A DNA stretch of 29,165 nt from CAZJFC01 sp964545245 (GTDB lineage: Bacteria > Pseudomonadota > Alphaproteobacteria > Rickettsiales > 21-14-0-20-44-7), in the NCBI GenBank assembly GCA_964545245.1, contig CAZJFC010000021.1, positions 1-29,165 of the forward strand, read 5' to 3'. The position numbers and the translations under genes were made by a program. Of the stretch, positions 8,107 to 15,660 are shown one piece after another (within the stretch, counting starts at the first letter, position 1; every line of letters starts with the position of its first letter). Under the pieces are notes generated by a model. That model was not told the origin of the DNA and made no database searches. It saw only the letters and a program-made list of their open reading frames with translations.

Positions 8107-8799
8107 TTAGCATGGGGTAAGAATATGTGAATTGGCCGGGGAGTCAATCCCGGTGGCGGATTTTCCTTCCACCTGATTACCCACAGGTTTTGCGGGTTTT
8201 TCAGGCATGGATGAGGCGACCGCAAAAAGCAGGGTGCCGAGGATGGCGCCTGCGTTGATTCCATTGGCAGGCGGGGCATGTTCTTCCGCCTCTTTTTTCC
8301 TGAGCGCGGCAATTTCGGTGTCTACGCGTTTTTTCTCGTCTTGCTCAGGCGTGGCCTGTTGTGGGGAGGCGGAGCCATGAACGGCGTTTTCAGCCATGGC
8401 GACTGATCCGGTGGCGAGGGTTGCTCTATGGGCTATATGGCCGACCCTTCCTCCGCCTGAAGCTGCGGCAAGCACGCTGGTAAGGCTGCCTGCGCTGAGG
8501 CCATGTTCATAAATATCATTCACGCCATCGGCGGCATAGGCAATGCCTGCGCCCCTGTCGGCAACTTCAAGGCCGATTCTGGCGATTTTCACTGCGCCTT
8601 TGGCTGCACCGCCGCCGGGGACAAAGCAAAGCGCGGCGCTGCAAATGCTTGAGGTAAGGAATTTTCCGTCTTTGAGGAGTTCCGGGTCTTCGGAGGCAGC
8701 GAGGATATCACCGCCAACTGAGCCAACTACGCCGACGAAAGGTATCATTGATACAACTCCGAGTGTGGTTCCTAGCGTATTTTTCCAAGTCCATGCCAT
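8107..8799 (-). CDS. Hypothetical glycine/alanine-rich membrane protein B, 230 aa
   Basis: No family recognised. The N-terminal region alternates Gly-rich hydrophobic segments: about 9-31 (GTTLGVVSMIPFVGVVGSVGG), 51-62 and 84-92. A charged stretch follows at about 152-174 (EQDEKKRVDTEIAALRKKEAEEH), then a last hydrophobic segment at about 183-197 (INAGAILGTLLFAVA). The protein ends in a free Cys (HILTPC). The Gly/Ala-rich hydrophobic start resembles the hydrophobic regions of some secreted toxins and of phage-type membrane proteins, but no toxin domain follows. It is first in the B-A pair. A TATACT -10-like box lies upstream (plus-strand bases 8822-8827 read AGTATA). Function unknown. Confidence 0.75.
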   Translation of the reverse strand: MAWTWKNTLGTTLGVVSMIPFVGVVGSVGGDILAASEDPELLKDGKFLTSSICSAALCFVPGGGAAKGAVKIARIGLEVADRGAGIAYAADGVNDIYEHGLSAGSLTSVLAAASGGGRVGHIAHRATLATGSVAMAENAVHGSASPQQATPEQDEKKRVDTEIAALRKKEAEEHAPPANGINAGAILGTLLFAVASSMPEKPAKPVGNQVEGKSATGIDSPANSHILTPC

Positions 8800-9019
8800 A
8801 TAAAATATACCTATGTTTTTTAGTATAACTTAAAACTTCCTAAATGTGTGTGAAATATTTATTACGGATATACCTGTTTTTCATATGTTCCAGCCTGTTT
8901 TACGGTGCCTTATGAATATTGCAGAATTATGAAATTATGCGAGATTTTTAATTTTGTTATGGAATTGACGCAAATGCAACTCTGTGGTTTAAGTTAGGCA
9001 AATTAAAAGGGAGAGGGCG
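8800..9019. other. Divergent intergenic region between protein B and yggT
   Basis: 220 bp, AT-rich, with no reading frame of note. It holds the candidate yggT promoter at 8965-8993 and a TATACT -10-like box for the minus-strand B-A pair. No convincing palindrome or RNA gene is visible. Confidence 0.6.
8965..8993 (+). promoter_or_regulatory. Candidate sigma70-type promoter for yggT
   Basis: TTGACG at 8965-8970 and TTTAAG at 8988-8993 with exactly 17 bases between them. The distance to the strong Shine-Dalgarno (AAGGGAGAGG, 9008-9017) and the ATG at 9020 is suitable. The -35 matches the consensus 5 of 6. Confidence 0.5.
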
Positions 9020-9298
9020 ATGCACCCGGTCGTGTGGTTAATCCTGAACGTAATCAATATTTATATCTGGATTGTGATAATCGCGGTGGTGGTGAACCTG
9101 CTTATCCATTTCAATATCATCAACCGCTACCAGCCGCTTGTGCAGCAGATATCAACCGCGCTCGCAAGGCTGACCGAGCCGGTGTTCCGCCGGGTGAGGA
9201 AAGTAATTCCGCCAATGGGCGGGTTCGACCTTTCGCCGATTATCGTGCTTTTAGGGCTGCAATTCCTCTACCGCATCATTGTGTGGTATTTGGTTTAG
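9020..9298 (+). CDS. YggT family integral membrane protein
   Basis: 92 aa. Two hydrophobic segments, about 7-30 (LILNVINIYIWIVIIAVVVNLLI) and 72-91 (SPIIVLLGLQFLYRIIVWYL), are separated by a conserved loop. The loop contains RLTEPVFRRVRKVIPPMGGFDLSP, the hallmark of YggT. The family sits in the inner membrane and is linked to osmotic or cell-envelope tolerance and, in some lineages, division. Its exact role is not settled. A very good Shine-Dalgarno precedes the ATG. The stop codon (9296-9298) directly abuts the stop of convergent gene C. It is the only ordinary gene inside the accessory block. Confidence 0.93.
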   Translation: MHPVVWLILNVINIYIWIVIIAVVVNLLIHFNIINRYQPLVQQISTALARLTEPVFRRVRKVIPPMGGFDLSPIIVLLGLQFLYRIIVWYLV

Positions 9299-9904
9299 TT
9301 ACGGAAGGCTGTGCGATGGGCCACGATCGGGTAAAGGAGTGTGTGGCGGTTCTGGCGGAGCAGAATATTCATGCACTCTTTGAGTGCTATTTTCTGCTGC
9401 GGATCTGGTTAGCCATACGGCAGCACCAACGGCCAATGCCGCTGCTATGATTTTTGTTACTCCCGGATTTTTTATAGCATCTACTGCCCAAGCGCCTGCG
9501 CCCAATAGGGTTACAGTTAACATGGTTGTCTGTACAGGTGACTCTTGGAACATCTCAACTGCTTTTGGAACTAGCTGGGAAAAGAAATGTGCTGTGTCTT
9601 TGCCCGCTTCTTTATATCGTGGGCCAAGGTCATCAGGAAAAAAGTCAGCGATTTCATCCCACGCTCCTCTACCCGCCAATGCTGCGAGTTGCTTTATTTG
9701 ACTCTCGTTCAAATGCTCAGATAATGCACTTGTTAAAGTTCTATAGTTATCTTTCAGAAGTTTTGTTATTTTTGCAGTATCTCTCTCCGTGTCATCTGTA
9801 GGGATTTGAGCAATAATATTCCTCACTGGATCTTGTTGAGTCAGTACATTATCTGGTATGGCACTTATAAATTGATTAAGTATGGTATTATAATTGTTTG
9901 ACAT
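9299..9904 (-). CDS. Hypothetical protein C with C-terminal membrane hairpin, 201 aa
   Basis: Not recognised. Residues 1-110 are soluble and probably helical. Two hydrophobic segments at about 125-143 (VQTTMLTVTLLGAGAWAV) and 150-166 (TKIIAAALAVGAAVWLT) form a short-loop hairpin. A Pro-rich tail follows (SAPPEPPHTPLPDRG). No signal peptide is seen. A Shine-Dalgarno AGGAG sits 8 bases before the ATG. It follows gene D by 20 bases on the same strand. The coding sequence is strikingly AT-rich compared with the housekeeping genes. For example, the 60 bases from 9721 hold about 15 G+C by hand count. This suggests transfer. Function unknown. Confidence 0.8.
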   Translation of the reverse strand: MSNNYNTILNQFISAIPDNVLTQQDPVRNIIAQIPTDDTERDTAKITKLLKDNYRTLTSALSEHLNESQIKQLAALAGRGAWDEIADFFPDDLGPRYKEAGKDTAHFFSQLVPKAVEMFQESPVQTTMLTVTLLGAGAWAVDAIKNPGVTKIIAAALAVGAAVWLTRSAAENSTQRVHEYSAPPEPPHTPLPDRGPSHSLP

Positions 9905-9924
9905 TGTTTAGGCTCCTATTTTTC

Positions 9925-12249
9925 TTATATACTCAATGTGTATTGCGATGCGGCTATAGCTTCCGGAGTGGTTCTACCTTGTTTTTCAACTCCTGTATAC
10001 CCGCTTCTCTTTTCAGGCAATCTGGAAGCAAAACTATTTCTATTATTGTTTCCTTCTAATGATGCACCAGAGTTAGATTCTCTGGCTCGCTGGATTTTTT
10101 CTCTAGCCCTTTCTCTTAAAATTTCTTGTTGCGTTTTAGGTTGAACAAGAGGGTTTTGACTTTGTGCAGGTGCGGAATCCCTATCTTGCCTGATGTTTCT
10201 GTCGCTTGCTTGTGTCGGTGGAGCAGGAGGGGCACTTCCTTCTTCTGCTTTAGGTTTTGTACTTTCATAAATTTCTGTTTCAGGTCCTGTTTTTTGCATA
10301 GGCAGGGGACTTTGACTTTGAGCTTCTGTTCTCTCTGAAGTTCCGTCAGCGCGATTTCTAGAGCTGTTAATTTTTGCAGCAGCTTTTTCCCTAAGTTCTG
10401 TCCTTTCCTCTTCAGTCAGTGCCGGAGCGGAAATAGAAGGGGTTTTGGTATTTTGTTTGTCAGGGTTATCTTTGTTTTTTAGAGACGATACTCCACCAAC
10501 AGTTAACCAGATAAGGCCACCAGCTCCTGCCAGAAGGCCAAGGCAGCCCGCGCATCCACCCACAAATTTTTTGCCCGGCTCTGTAGACAGGACCTTCTTA
10601 ACGGCCCAAGCTGATGGAACTGCAGCAGCACCAATTACTGCCCCGGCTATGGGGTTGCTCATAAAAGCTCCAACGCCCATGCCTGCCAGGGCTGTACCAA
10701 ATGCTACCTGCCCTGCTTTTACTATTGGTGTAATCCAGCTCTTATATATAGGGTCAATCGGGGTGCCATTAGCAAGGGCTTCATTATATGCTTTTGTGTT
10801 GCTCTGATACCTGAGGAGAGGGTTTAATATCATATGCCCTTTGTCATAGTTCTGAGCTTGCTTTTGGCCTGTCTTCTCAAGAGATTTAATCACGTCGGTA
10901 GCTGCGACACCACTTGTAGTTATTGGGTCAGCTCTATAACGTAAGAGCAGGGGTATATTCGTTCTTCCATGATGGTCGTGAACTAACTCATTATATGCAG
11001 TTGTAAGCGAGTCAGATAGCTGATAAACCTCACGTTCCTGGGCATTGCGTGTTATTATGCCAGACTTGATCCTTACTGGTGCCCAATCTTTTTTTATCCA
11101 GCCGAAAGCCGGTGCGATATGGGTCATAAAAAAGTTTAAGCGGAGCGCTATCAGATCTGAATCAGGGGTTCTATTCTCAAGATCCTGAAGGTGCCAGCTA
11201 GCAGGATTAATCCTAGGGCGGACTTGTAAAAAGCCATTACCTCTATAGTTATCAAGATGGCTTAAGTCCCTATTGGCAACTACTGGTATATCTTGACCGT
11301 CTTTCCCTTTTGTGTTTATCTGCAAACTTTCGTTGAAACGGCTAATATCCCTAAACTTTCTAACTGACAGCATAGCTGTTTCAATAAAGATTTTGCACTC
11401 ATATTCCAGTTCCCTATCTTTTAATTTACAAATAAGATTTTTACTGGCATTAGGGTTCCTTTTAGTAATTTCATCAGCAGGCAGACGTACAAAATTTAAA
11501 GCTTTTCTTGAAGCATCCAGTTCTTCTTCAATTTTCCCGGTTGGAAAATGTGTATGTTGTAATATTGTTGTGATTAGGCCAGTTTCTGTTGGATGTGTAA
11601 GTTGTCCGCGCTCGAATGCATCCTTTATTACTTTGGTTACTTCTTCGTCTCTCAAGCCTCTAAGATAGTATCTTGTAATTTTCTCCAGAGCATCCAGTGC
11701 TTTTGGATTTCTAAGATATTCATGCGGGATTAGAGCGCTTGCTTCTGCTTCCTGATAAGCTGTATTAGTAAGGGAACTAAGCCGCTTTCTTGCTTTTTTA
11801 TTAATCCTGAACAGTCCTTTATCGCTGTATGGAAGGGAGGGTGGCTCATTTTGTTCGCCTTTAAAGTAATTGGCCAAGCCGGATAAATGGTTCTTTCTCG
11901 GTGGTTTCGGAGGGGGGGTAGATACGAAAGTTTCGGTAGTGAGAAGTTTGACTGCACTGGTTTCAATCTTTTCAAGTTGTGCATTTAAGCCTCTTATGTC
12001 CGTACCACGTTTATTCTCTTTGAGTGTGTCAATAATCCCATCTATCGCATAAGTTAAAGAGCTTAATCGTGAAGCTACTCTATATATATCGTTATCAGTG
12101 AAAGCATCCTCTGTAAGAGTGGGCGGTGTAGCTTTAAGGGGGAATGCCCTATTAATGATTTTCGCAAGAATTGATCCGGCAGTAGCTTCCAATTCACTAC
12201 TACCACCACGCTGTTGTGAAGTGTCATCTTTATCATCATATGTAGCCAT
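9925..12249 (-). CDS. Hypothetical large protein D with glycine-rich membrane hairpins, 774 aa
   Basis: Not recognised. Residues 1-500 form a large soluble region with a Pro-rich segment near 111-118 (TPPPKPPRK). Hydrophobic Gly/Ala-rich segments follow at about 513-552 (QVAFGTALAGMGVGAFM and IAGAVIGAAAVPSAWAV) and 563-587 (VGGCAGCLGLLAGAGGLIWL). The Ser/Gln/Pro-rich C-terminal tail is probably disordered. It carries two similar charged helices, ELREKAAAKINSSR (618-631) and LRERAREKIQRARE (711-724). A Shine-Dalgarno-like AAGGG lies 9 bases before the ATG. D and C form an operon. Codon use is AT-rich: the 60 bases from 11401 hold about 18 G+C by hand count. A membrane-anchored effector or envelope protein is possible, but nothing in the sequence proves it. 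Confidence 0.82.
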   Translation of the reverse strand: MATYDDKDDTSQQRGGSSELEATAGSILAKIINRAFPLKATPPTLTEDAFTDNDIYRVASRLSSLTYAIDGIIDTLKENKRGTDIRGLNAQLEKIETSAVKLLTTETFVSTPPPKPPRKNHLSGLANYFKGEQNEPPSLPYSDKGLFRINKKARKRLSSLTNTAYQEAEASALIPHEYLRNPKALDALEKITRYYLRGLRDEEVTKVIKDAFERGQLTHPTETGLITTILQHTHFPTGKIEEELDASRKALNFVRLPADEITKRNPNASKNLICKLKDRELEYECKIFIETAMLSVRKFRDISRFNESLQINTKGKDGQDIPVVANRDLSHLDNYRGNGFLQVRPRINPASWHLQDLENRTPDSDLIALRLNFFMTHIAPAFGWIKKDWAPVRIKSGIITRNAQEREVYQLSDSLTTAYNELVHDHHGRTNIPLLLRYRADPITTSGVAATDVIKSLEKTGQKQAQNYDKGHMILNPLLRYQSNTKAYNEALANGTPIDPIYKSWITPIVKAGQVAFGTALAGMGVGAFMSNPIAGAVIGAAAVPSAWAVKKVLSTEPGKKFVGGCAGCLGLLAGAGGLIWLTVGGVSSLKNKDNPDKQNTKTPSISAPALTEEERTELREKAAAKINSSRNRADGTSERTEAQSQSPLPMQKTGPETEIYESTKPKAEEGSAPPAPPTQASDRNIRQDRDSAPAQSQNPLVQPKTQQEILRERAREKIQRARESNSGASLEGNNNRNSFASRLPEKRSGYTGVEKQGRTTPEAIAASQYTLSI

Positions 12250-12489
12250 AACACAAAACCCTTTTTCTTAAGAAACTATTAATTTTATATAAATTCTAGC
12301 ATATCCCAAAACGCCATTGCAACCGGGATATTGTGAAACTTTCATTACACAACCCTTAATTCTGCGGTTTTTCTCTCAAAATGAGAAAGGGGGGCGGTAT
12401 TGGGGATTTGCCGCCAGAGCTTTGCCAACCCAAAAAACAACCGTTAAGTCCCTTCAAATGTCTTCAAATCGTCACAACTCCGTGTTAAA
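12250..12489. other. Divergent intergenic region between gene D and gene E
   Basis: 240 bp separating the starts of D (minus) and E (plus). It contains the palindrome at 12374-12386. A weak plus-strand promoter-like pair is TTGTGA (12331-12336) with CTTAAT (12355-12360), spacing 18. No coding frame or RNA hairpin stack is evident in the remainder. Confidence 0.55.
12374..12386. promoter_or_regulatory. Operator-like palindrome TCTCAAAATGAGA, second copy
   Basis: A perfect 13-bp inverted repeat (TCTCA-AAA-TGAGA), identical to the core at 833-845 upstream of dadA. It lies in the divergent D/E intergenic region, a few bases after the weak promoter-like pair at 12331-12360. It could therefore control E-F, D-C, or both. 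The regulator is unknown. Confidence 0.45.
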
Positions 12490-14043
12490 ATGAGCCATAT
12501 GGTCAATAAAATCGCTGTAATACGGCAACTTAGCGGGCTGGGCGCTTCCTACAAAATGATGGATGACGTGGCCGATTTTGTCGGCGGTTACCAAAGCCCG
12601 TTATTCATCCCCACCATCGAATTCATCATCGACATGAACCGCGCGCTTTCCATGGATACGCCATCCGTGCAGAAACAGGTGCAGCAATCCAAGGGAATCG
12701 GCGGTGGGGCGAACGCAACGAAAACCGCGCTTCCCAACACTTATGACCCTGAATACTTCAAGGGCATCAGCCTCGAAGCGGCGCGTTTTGCGATTGATAA
12801 CCAGTTGGTTGAGGCGAAAGCGGAAGAAATCGGCCAGTTAAGCGCAGCGCTTAATTATGTCGACAGCATGATTGAGCAGGAAAACAAATACCTGCAATCC
12901 CAGGGCATGGCGGCGCAGGTTATGGCCGGCTCCAAGAAAAACCGCGCTATCCGTAAAAGAAGCGCCATCAACGCGGTGATTGAGAAATTCAAGCGCGATT
13001 TCCTGAACAATGACAGCTCGCTGGATATAAAGAGTAAAATGGTGCAATGGCTCCGCCGCCAGAACATGATACAAAACCGGCAGGACCAGGAGCAACAGCA
13101 CCATCAACAACAGGCGCAACAACAGGTGCAGCAGCAATCGCAACAGCAGAACGCGGTGAAATCACAGCAGAATGCGGCAAAGCAGCAATCTGCGCGGTCG
13201 CGCCAGAACGTGTTCAGGAAAAGCGTTGAGTGGCTGACGTCGCGCTCAGGGATAAAATCCTCACGCCTTGCCGCGCGGGCGCAGGTTGAGGAAAAACGCC
13301 ATACAGGCGGCAGCGCCCCCGGAACAAAACCGGCAGAGCAGGATAAAAACCGCATGGGTAGCGGGGCTGTCACTGTAAAAACCGACAACGTGAAGGAAAA
13401 ACAGCAGGAAAAAAACCAGGGGCAGAACCAGACGCAGCGCAACCAGATGGCAAGGCGCGCCGAGCTTCGCCAGCGGCGCATCCGCAACCATGAATTTGAC
13501 CAGTCATCGAAAGATTCGCTGATTTCCAAAATGATTGATAACCTTGTGAAGTCAGTAAAACAGAATAGGGCGGAGTCGGCAAAAGAGCAGACAAAAGGCG
13601 CTGATTCTGCTAAACTGGCCGCAACCGTGAAGCCGGATACGCCAAAGGTTTCGGTGGAAACGAAAAAGGCGGAAATAACCAAGGATGTCAGCGCCGGAAA
13701 GATTGATAATTCAGCGAAGCAGGCGGGCGGAACCAACGGCAACACGGTGCGTACTCAGGTGGTGAACCAGCAGGTAAGGACGCAGCAGACCATTGCGGTG
13801 CGGGAGGAAATTCAGGAGCGGAAATTCTCGGCCAATATGGAGCAATCCCGCGGCCCCCGCGCGGATGATGAGCGGGTGCAGAAGATGGACCTGAAAGATG
13901 CCATCAAGAACCTGCAGAATATCGGCGTGAAAACCACGCAGGACGGCACAATTGTGGGTGATGCGAAAAAGGCGCTGGACAAGAACATCAAGGCCGCGCC
14001 CACGCCTGAAGAACTGAAGCAGCAACAGCAGAACAAGAGATAA
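12490..14043 (+). CDS. Hypothetical glutamine-rich basic protein E, 517 aa
   Basis: No family recognised. The N-terminal 190 residues look folded and helical (YKMMDDVADFVGGYQSPLF, PTIEFIIDMNRAL). A Gln-rich low-complexity region follows at about 195-240, encoded by CAG/CAA runs around 13074-13200. A long, highly charged, Lys/Gln/Arg-rich region of probably disordered or coiled-coil character reaches the C-terminus (LKQQQQNKR). There is no signal peptide or membrane segment. The ATG at 12490 has no clear Shine-Dalgarno; the ATG at 12499 is an alternative start. Gene F follows after 18 bases. GC content is like the housekeeping genes, unlike D-C. The many antisense frames here are artefacts of the repeats. 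Function unknown. Confidence 0.82.
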   Translation: MSHMVNKIAVIRQLSGLGASYKMMDDVADFVGGYQSPLFIPTIEFIIDMNRALSMDTPSVQKQVQQSKGIGGGANATKTALPNTYDPEYFKGISLEAARFAIDNQLVEAKAEEIGQLSAALNYVDSMIEQENKYLQSQGMAAQVMAGSKKNRAIRKRSAINAVIEKFKRDFLNNDSSLDIKSKMVQWLRRQNMIQNRQDQEQQHHQQQAQQQVQQQSQQQNAVKSQQNAAKQQSARSRQNVFRKSVEWLTSRSGIKSSRLAARAQVEEKRHTGGSAPGTKPAEQDKNRMGSGAVTVKTDNVKEKQQEKNQGQNQTQRNQMARRAELRQRRIRNHEFDQSSKDSLISKMIDNLVKSVKQNRAESAKEQTKGADSAKLAATVKPDTPKVSVETKKAEITKDVSAGKIDNSAKQAGGTNGNTVRTQVVNQQVRTQQTIAVREEIQERKFSANMEQSRGPRADDERVQKMDLKDAIKNLQNIGVKTTQDGTIVGDAKKALDKNIKAAPTPEELKQQQQNKR

Positions 14044-14061
14044 TATATCAAGAGATGATTT

Positions 14062-14706
14062 ATGGTTGGTGATATATTAAATGGCGATGACGATAACAGC
14101 ACCAAGCTTGAAGGCAAAAAGCTGAAGAAGCGCGGTGTCGTCATCGATGGCGAGTTGATAGAGATAGATACTGACTCTCCCGGTGTGGGGCAGGACAGGG
14201 AAAAGGAAACCCGCCAGTTTTTTACCGAACGTGAATATGACAAGGGCGAATCAGAAGAGGAGCGCGAGGAAAGGCTGAAAAAAGAAAAGCTGGCGACCTT
14301 GCGGCTTCAGCAGGAGCAGTTAAAGCAACAGCAGAAGATTCAGGAAAAAGAACAGGTGCAGAACCCCAATAAGCGCCTTGATAAGATCGAGCAGGGGGTG
14401 ATGCTTTCGCAGAACCGCGGAAAACCCGTGCAGGAGCTTGAGTTCAAGCATGACGGCGTTGCCGTTTCGCGCGAGAAGAACGAGTCACCCGGTACCAGCG
14501 TGAAAGATACCCCGCTGGAAAAGAAGAATGACTTAGCCGGCGCTTATTTTCTGGTAGGCGATAATGTGAAGAACCTTGACTTTAAAGACCAGGTTCCGCC
14601 CGGCATCAGCGAGCAGAAGAAATATGACCTTGAGCATTCCGTCCCTGCCACAAAAGTACCCGACATCAGGGAGCAGATTGATAACGGCAAAGGCAACGAA
14701 AGATAG
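14062..14706 (+). CDS. Hypothetical charged coiled-coil protein F, 214 aa
   Basis: Not recognised. It is strongly hydrophilic and lacks any signal peptide or membrane segment. Residues about 65-118 (ESEEEREERLKKEKLATLRL, then QQEQLKQQQKIQEKEQ) should form a coiled coil. The ends are rich in Asp, Lys and Asn. It follows E by 18 bases on the same strand. Its Gln-rich composition resembles that of E, so the two may form a complex (inference). The two-hairpin repeat lies 33 bases past the stop, with a T-run in this gene's direction, and probably terminates the E-F transcript. Function unknown. Confidence 0.8.
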   Translation: MVGDILNGDDDNSTKLEGKKLKKRGVVIDGELIEIDTDSPGVGQDREKETRQFFTEREYDKGESEEEREERLKKEKLATLRLQQEQLKQQQKIQEKEQVQNPNKRLDKIEQGVMLSQNRGKPVQELEFKHDGVAVSREKNESPGTSVKDTPLEKKNDLAGAYFLVGDNVKNLDFKDQVPPGISEQKKYDLEHSVPATKVPDIREQIDNGKGNER

Positions 14707-14739
14707 GCAGGTGGTGTATAACCATAGACATAAGTATAT

Positions 14740-14801
14740 TGTCACCCCCGCGGAGGCGGGGGGCTTAAAGTAATAAGATTCCCGCCTTCGCGGGAATGAC
14801 A
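14740..14801. repeat. Two-hairpin intergenic repeat with TGTCA/TGACA ends, copy 2 (inverted)
   Basis: Reverse-oriented copy of the repeat at 2065-2123. TGTCACCCCCGC opens it, and the ATTCCCGC/GCGGGAAT hairpin (14779-14797 region) ends it with TGACA. The next bases are GTTTTTCTT, so in the plus direction it forms a hairpin plus T-run downstream of gene F. It lies between convergent genes F and the solute-binding protein. Confidence 0.8.
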
Positions 14802-14841
14802 GTTTTTCTTGCTTATGGCAATAAGACAATTACCGGGCAGG

Positions 14842-15645
14842 TTATTTCCAGTCCTTGAGGCCATATCTGGCGAGGATTTCTTTTAGCCTGCCGGATTTCC
14901 GCAGCTCCGTGATGCCTGAATCATATAGATCGGCGAGTTCCTGCGCTTCCGGTTTTTCCGGGCTGAACGCGATATAGATATAATCTTCCTGCGGGTTTGG
15001 CTCATTGGCGGAACCTGCCTCGCGCACTTTGCCGTTCCAGCCGTTTTCATTCAATATGTGCTCAATGACATAATGGTCGTCATAAAGCGCCTGTATGCGG
15101 CCATTCACGAGTTTTTTCACATTAAGCTCGCCGGAGCTGTCGGAGGAAAGTATCTGCACGCGCGTGTTGTCATCGATATTTTCTTCAAAATAGGAGTCAA
15201 GCGCGCCGTAATTATATCCCCTGACCACGCCGACGGCAACTTCATGGAGCGATTCCGGCGTGGTGTAATTCCATGCGCTTTCCGCCGGCACAAAAAATTT
15301 AAAAACACTGATCCCGATGGTTTCCTGCGGAAAAACCAGTCCCGTGCCTTCCTCCCGGTTTGCGCCGATAACGGCATGGAATTTGCCTTCTTTCGCGCCT
15401 AGCAATGCCTGTTCCCACGGGATGACCTGATATTCAACCGTATAGCCGTTTTTTGCAAAAACCTCTTTTGCGATTTCGACTATATAGCCTTCTTTTTCCT
15501 TTTTCGGGGTGCAGTTATAAGGGCACCATTCATCTGCCGCGATGATGATTCGTTTTTCGCCCGTCATTGCATGTTTTTCAGCATGGATGGCGAGCGGGAT
15601 GAAAGCGATTGCGAGCAGTGAAAAAAGGAAGAAGTTTTTTTTCAT
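14842..15645 (-). CDS. Periplasmic solute-binding protein, family 3
   Basis: 267 aa. A cleavable signal peptide (MKKNFFLFSLLAIAFIPLAIHA, cut before EKH) is followed by a family 3 binding-protein fold. Features are IIIAADEWCPYNC, GYIVEIAKEVFAKNGYTVEY, VIPWEQALLGAKEGKFHAVIGANREEG near the ligand cleft, and the C-terminal AQELADLYDSGITELRKSGR typical of PF00497. These proteins bind amino acids or related small ligands in the periplasm. Here no ABC permease or ATPase is adjacent. A stand-alone sensing or scavenging role is as likely as transport. It lies 15 bases after the DolP-like gene on the same strand, at the end of the rsmI-yraN-dolP operon. Two Cys (WCPYNC) near the N-terminus may form a disulfide. 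Confidence 0.85.
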   Translation of the reverse strand: MKKNFFLFSLLAIAFIPLAIHAEKHAMTGEKRIIIAADEWCPYNCTPKKEKEGYIVEIAKEVFAKNGYTVEYQVIPWEQALLGAKEGKFHAVIGANREEGTGLVFPQETIGISVFKFFVPAESAWNYTTPESLHEVAVGVVRGYNYGALDSYFEENIDDNTRVQILSSDSSGELNVKKLVNGRIQALYDDHYVIEHILNENGWNGKVREAGSANEPNPQEDYIYIAFSPEKPEAQELADLYDSGITELRKSGRLKEILARYGLKDWK

Positions 15646-15660
15646 CTTTGCCCCTGGATT

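Noticed and set aside
8107..8799. Protein B as a polymorphic toxin
   Set aside because: The Gly-rich hydrophobic start is suggestive, but no toxin domain, HNH or deaminase motif, or immunity gene is visible.
13104..13745. Minus-strand Cys/Phe-rich ORFs opposite gene E
   Set aside because: They arise from the reverse of CAG/CAA and lysine codons; no motif and no Shine-Dalgarno.
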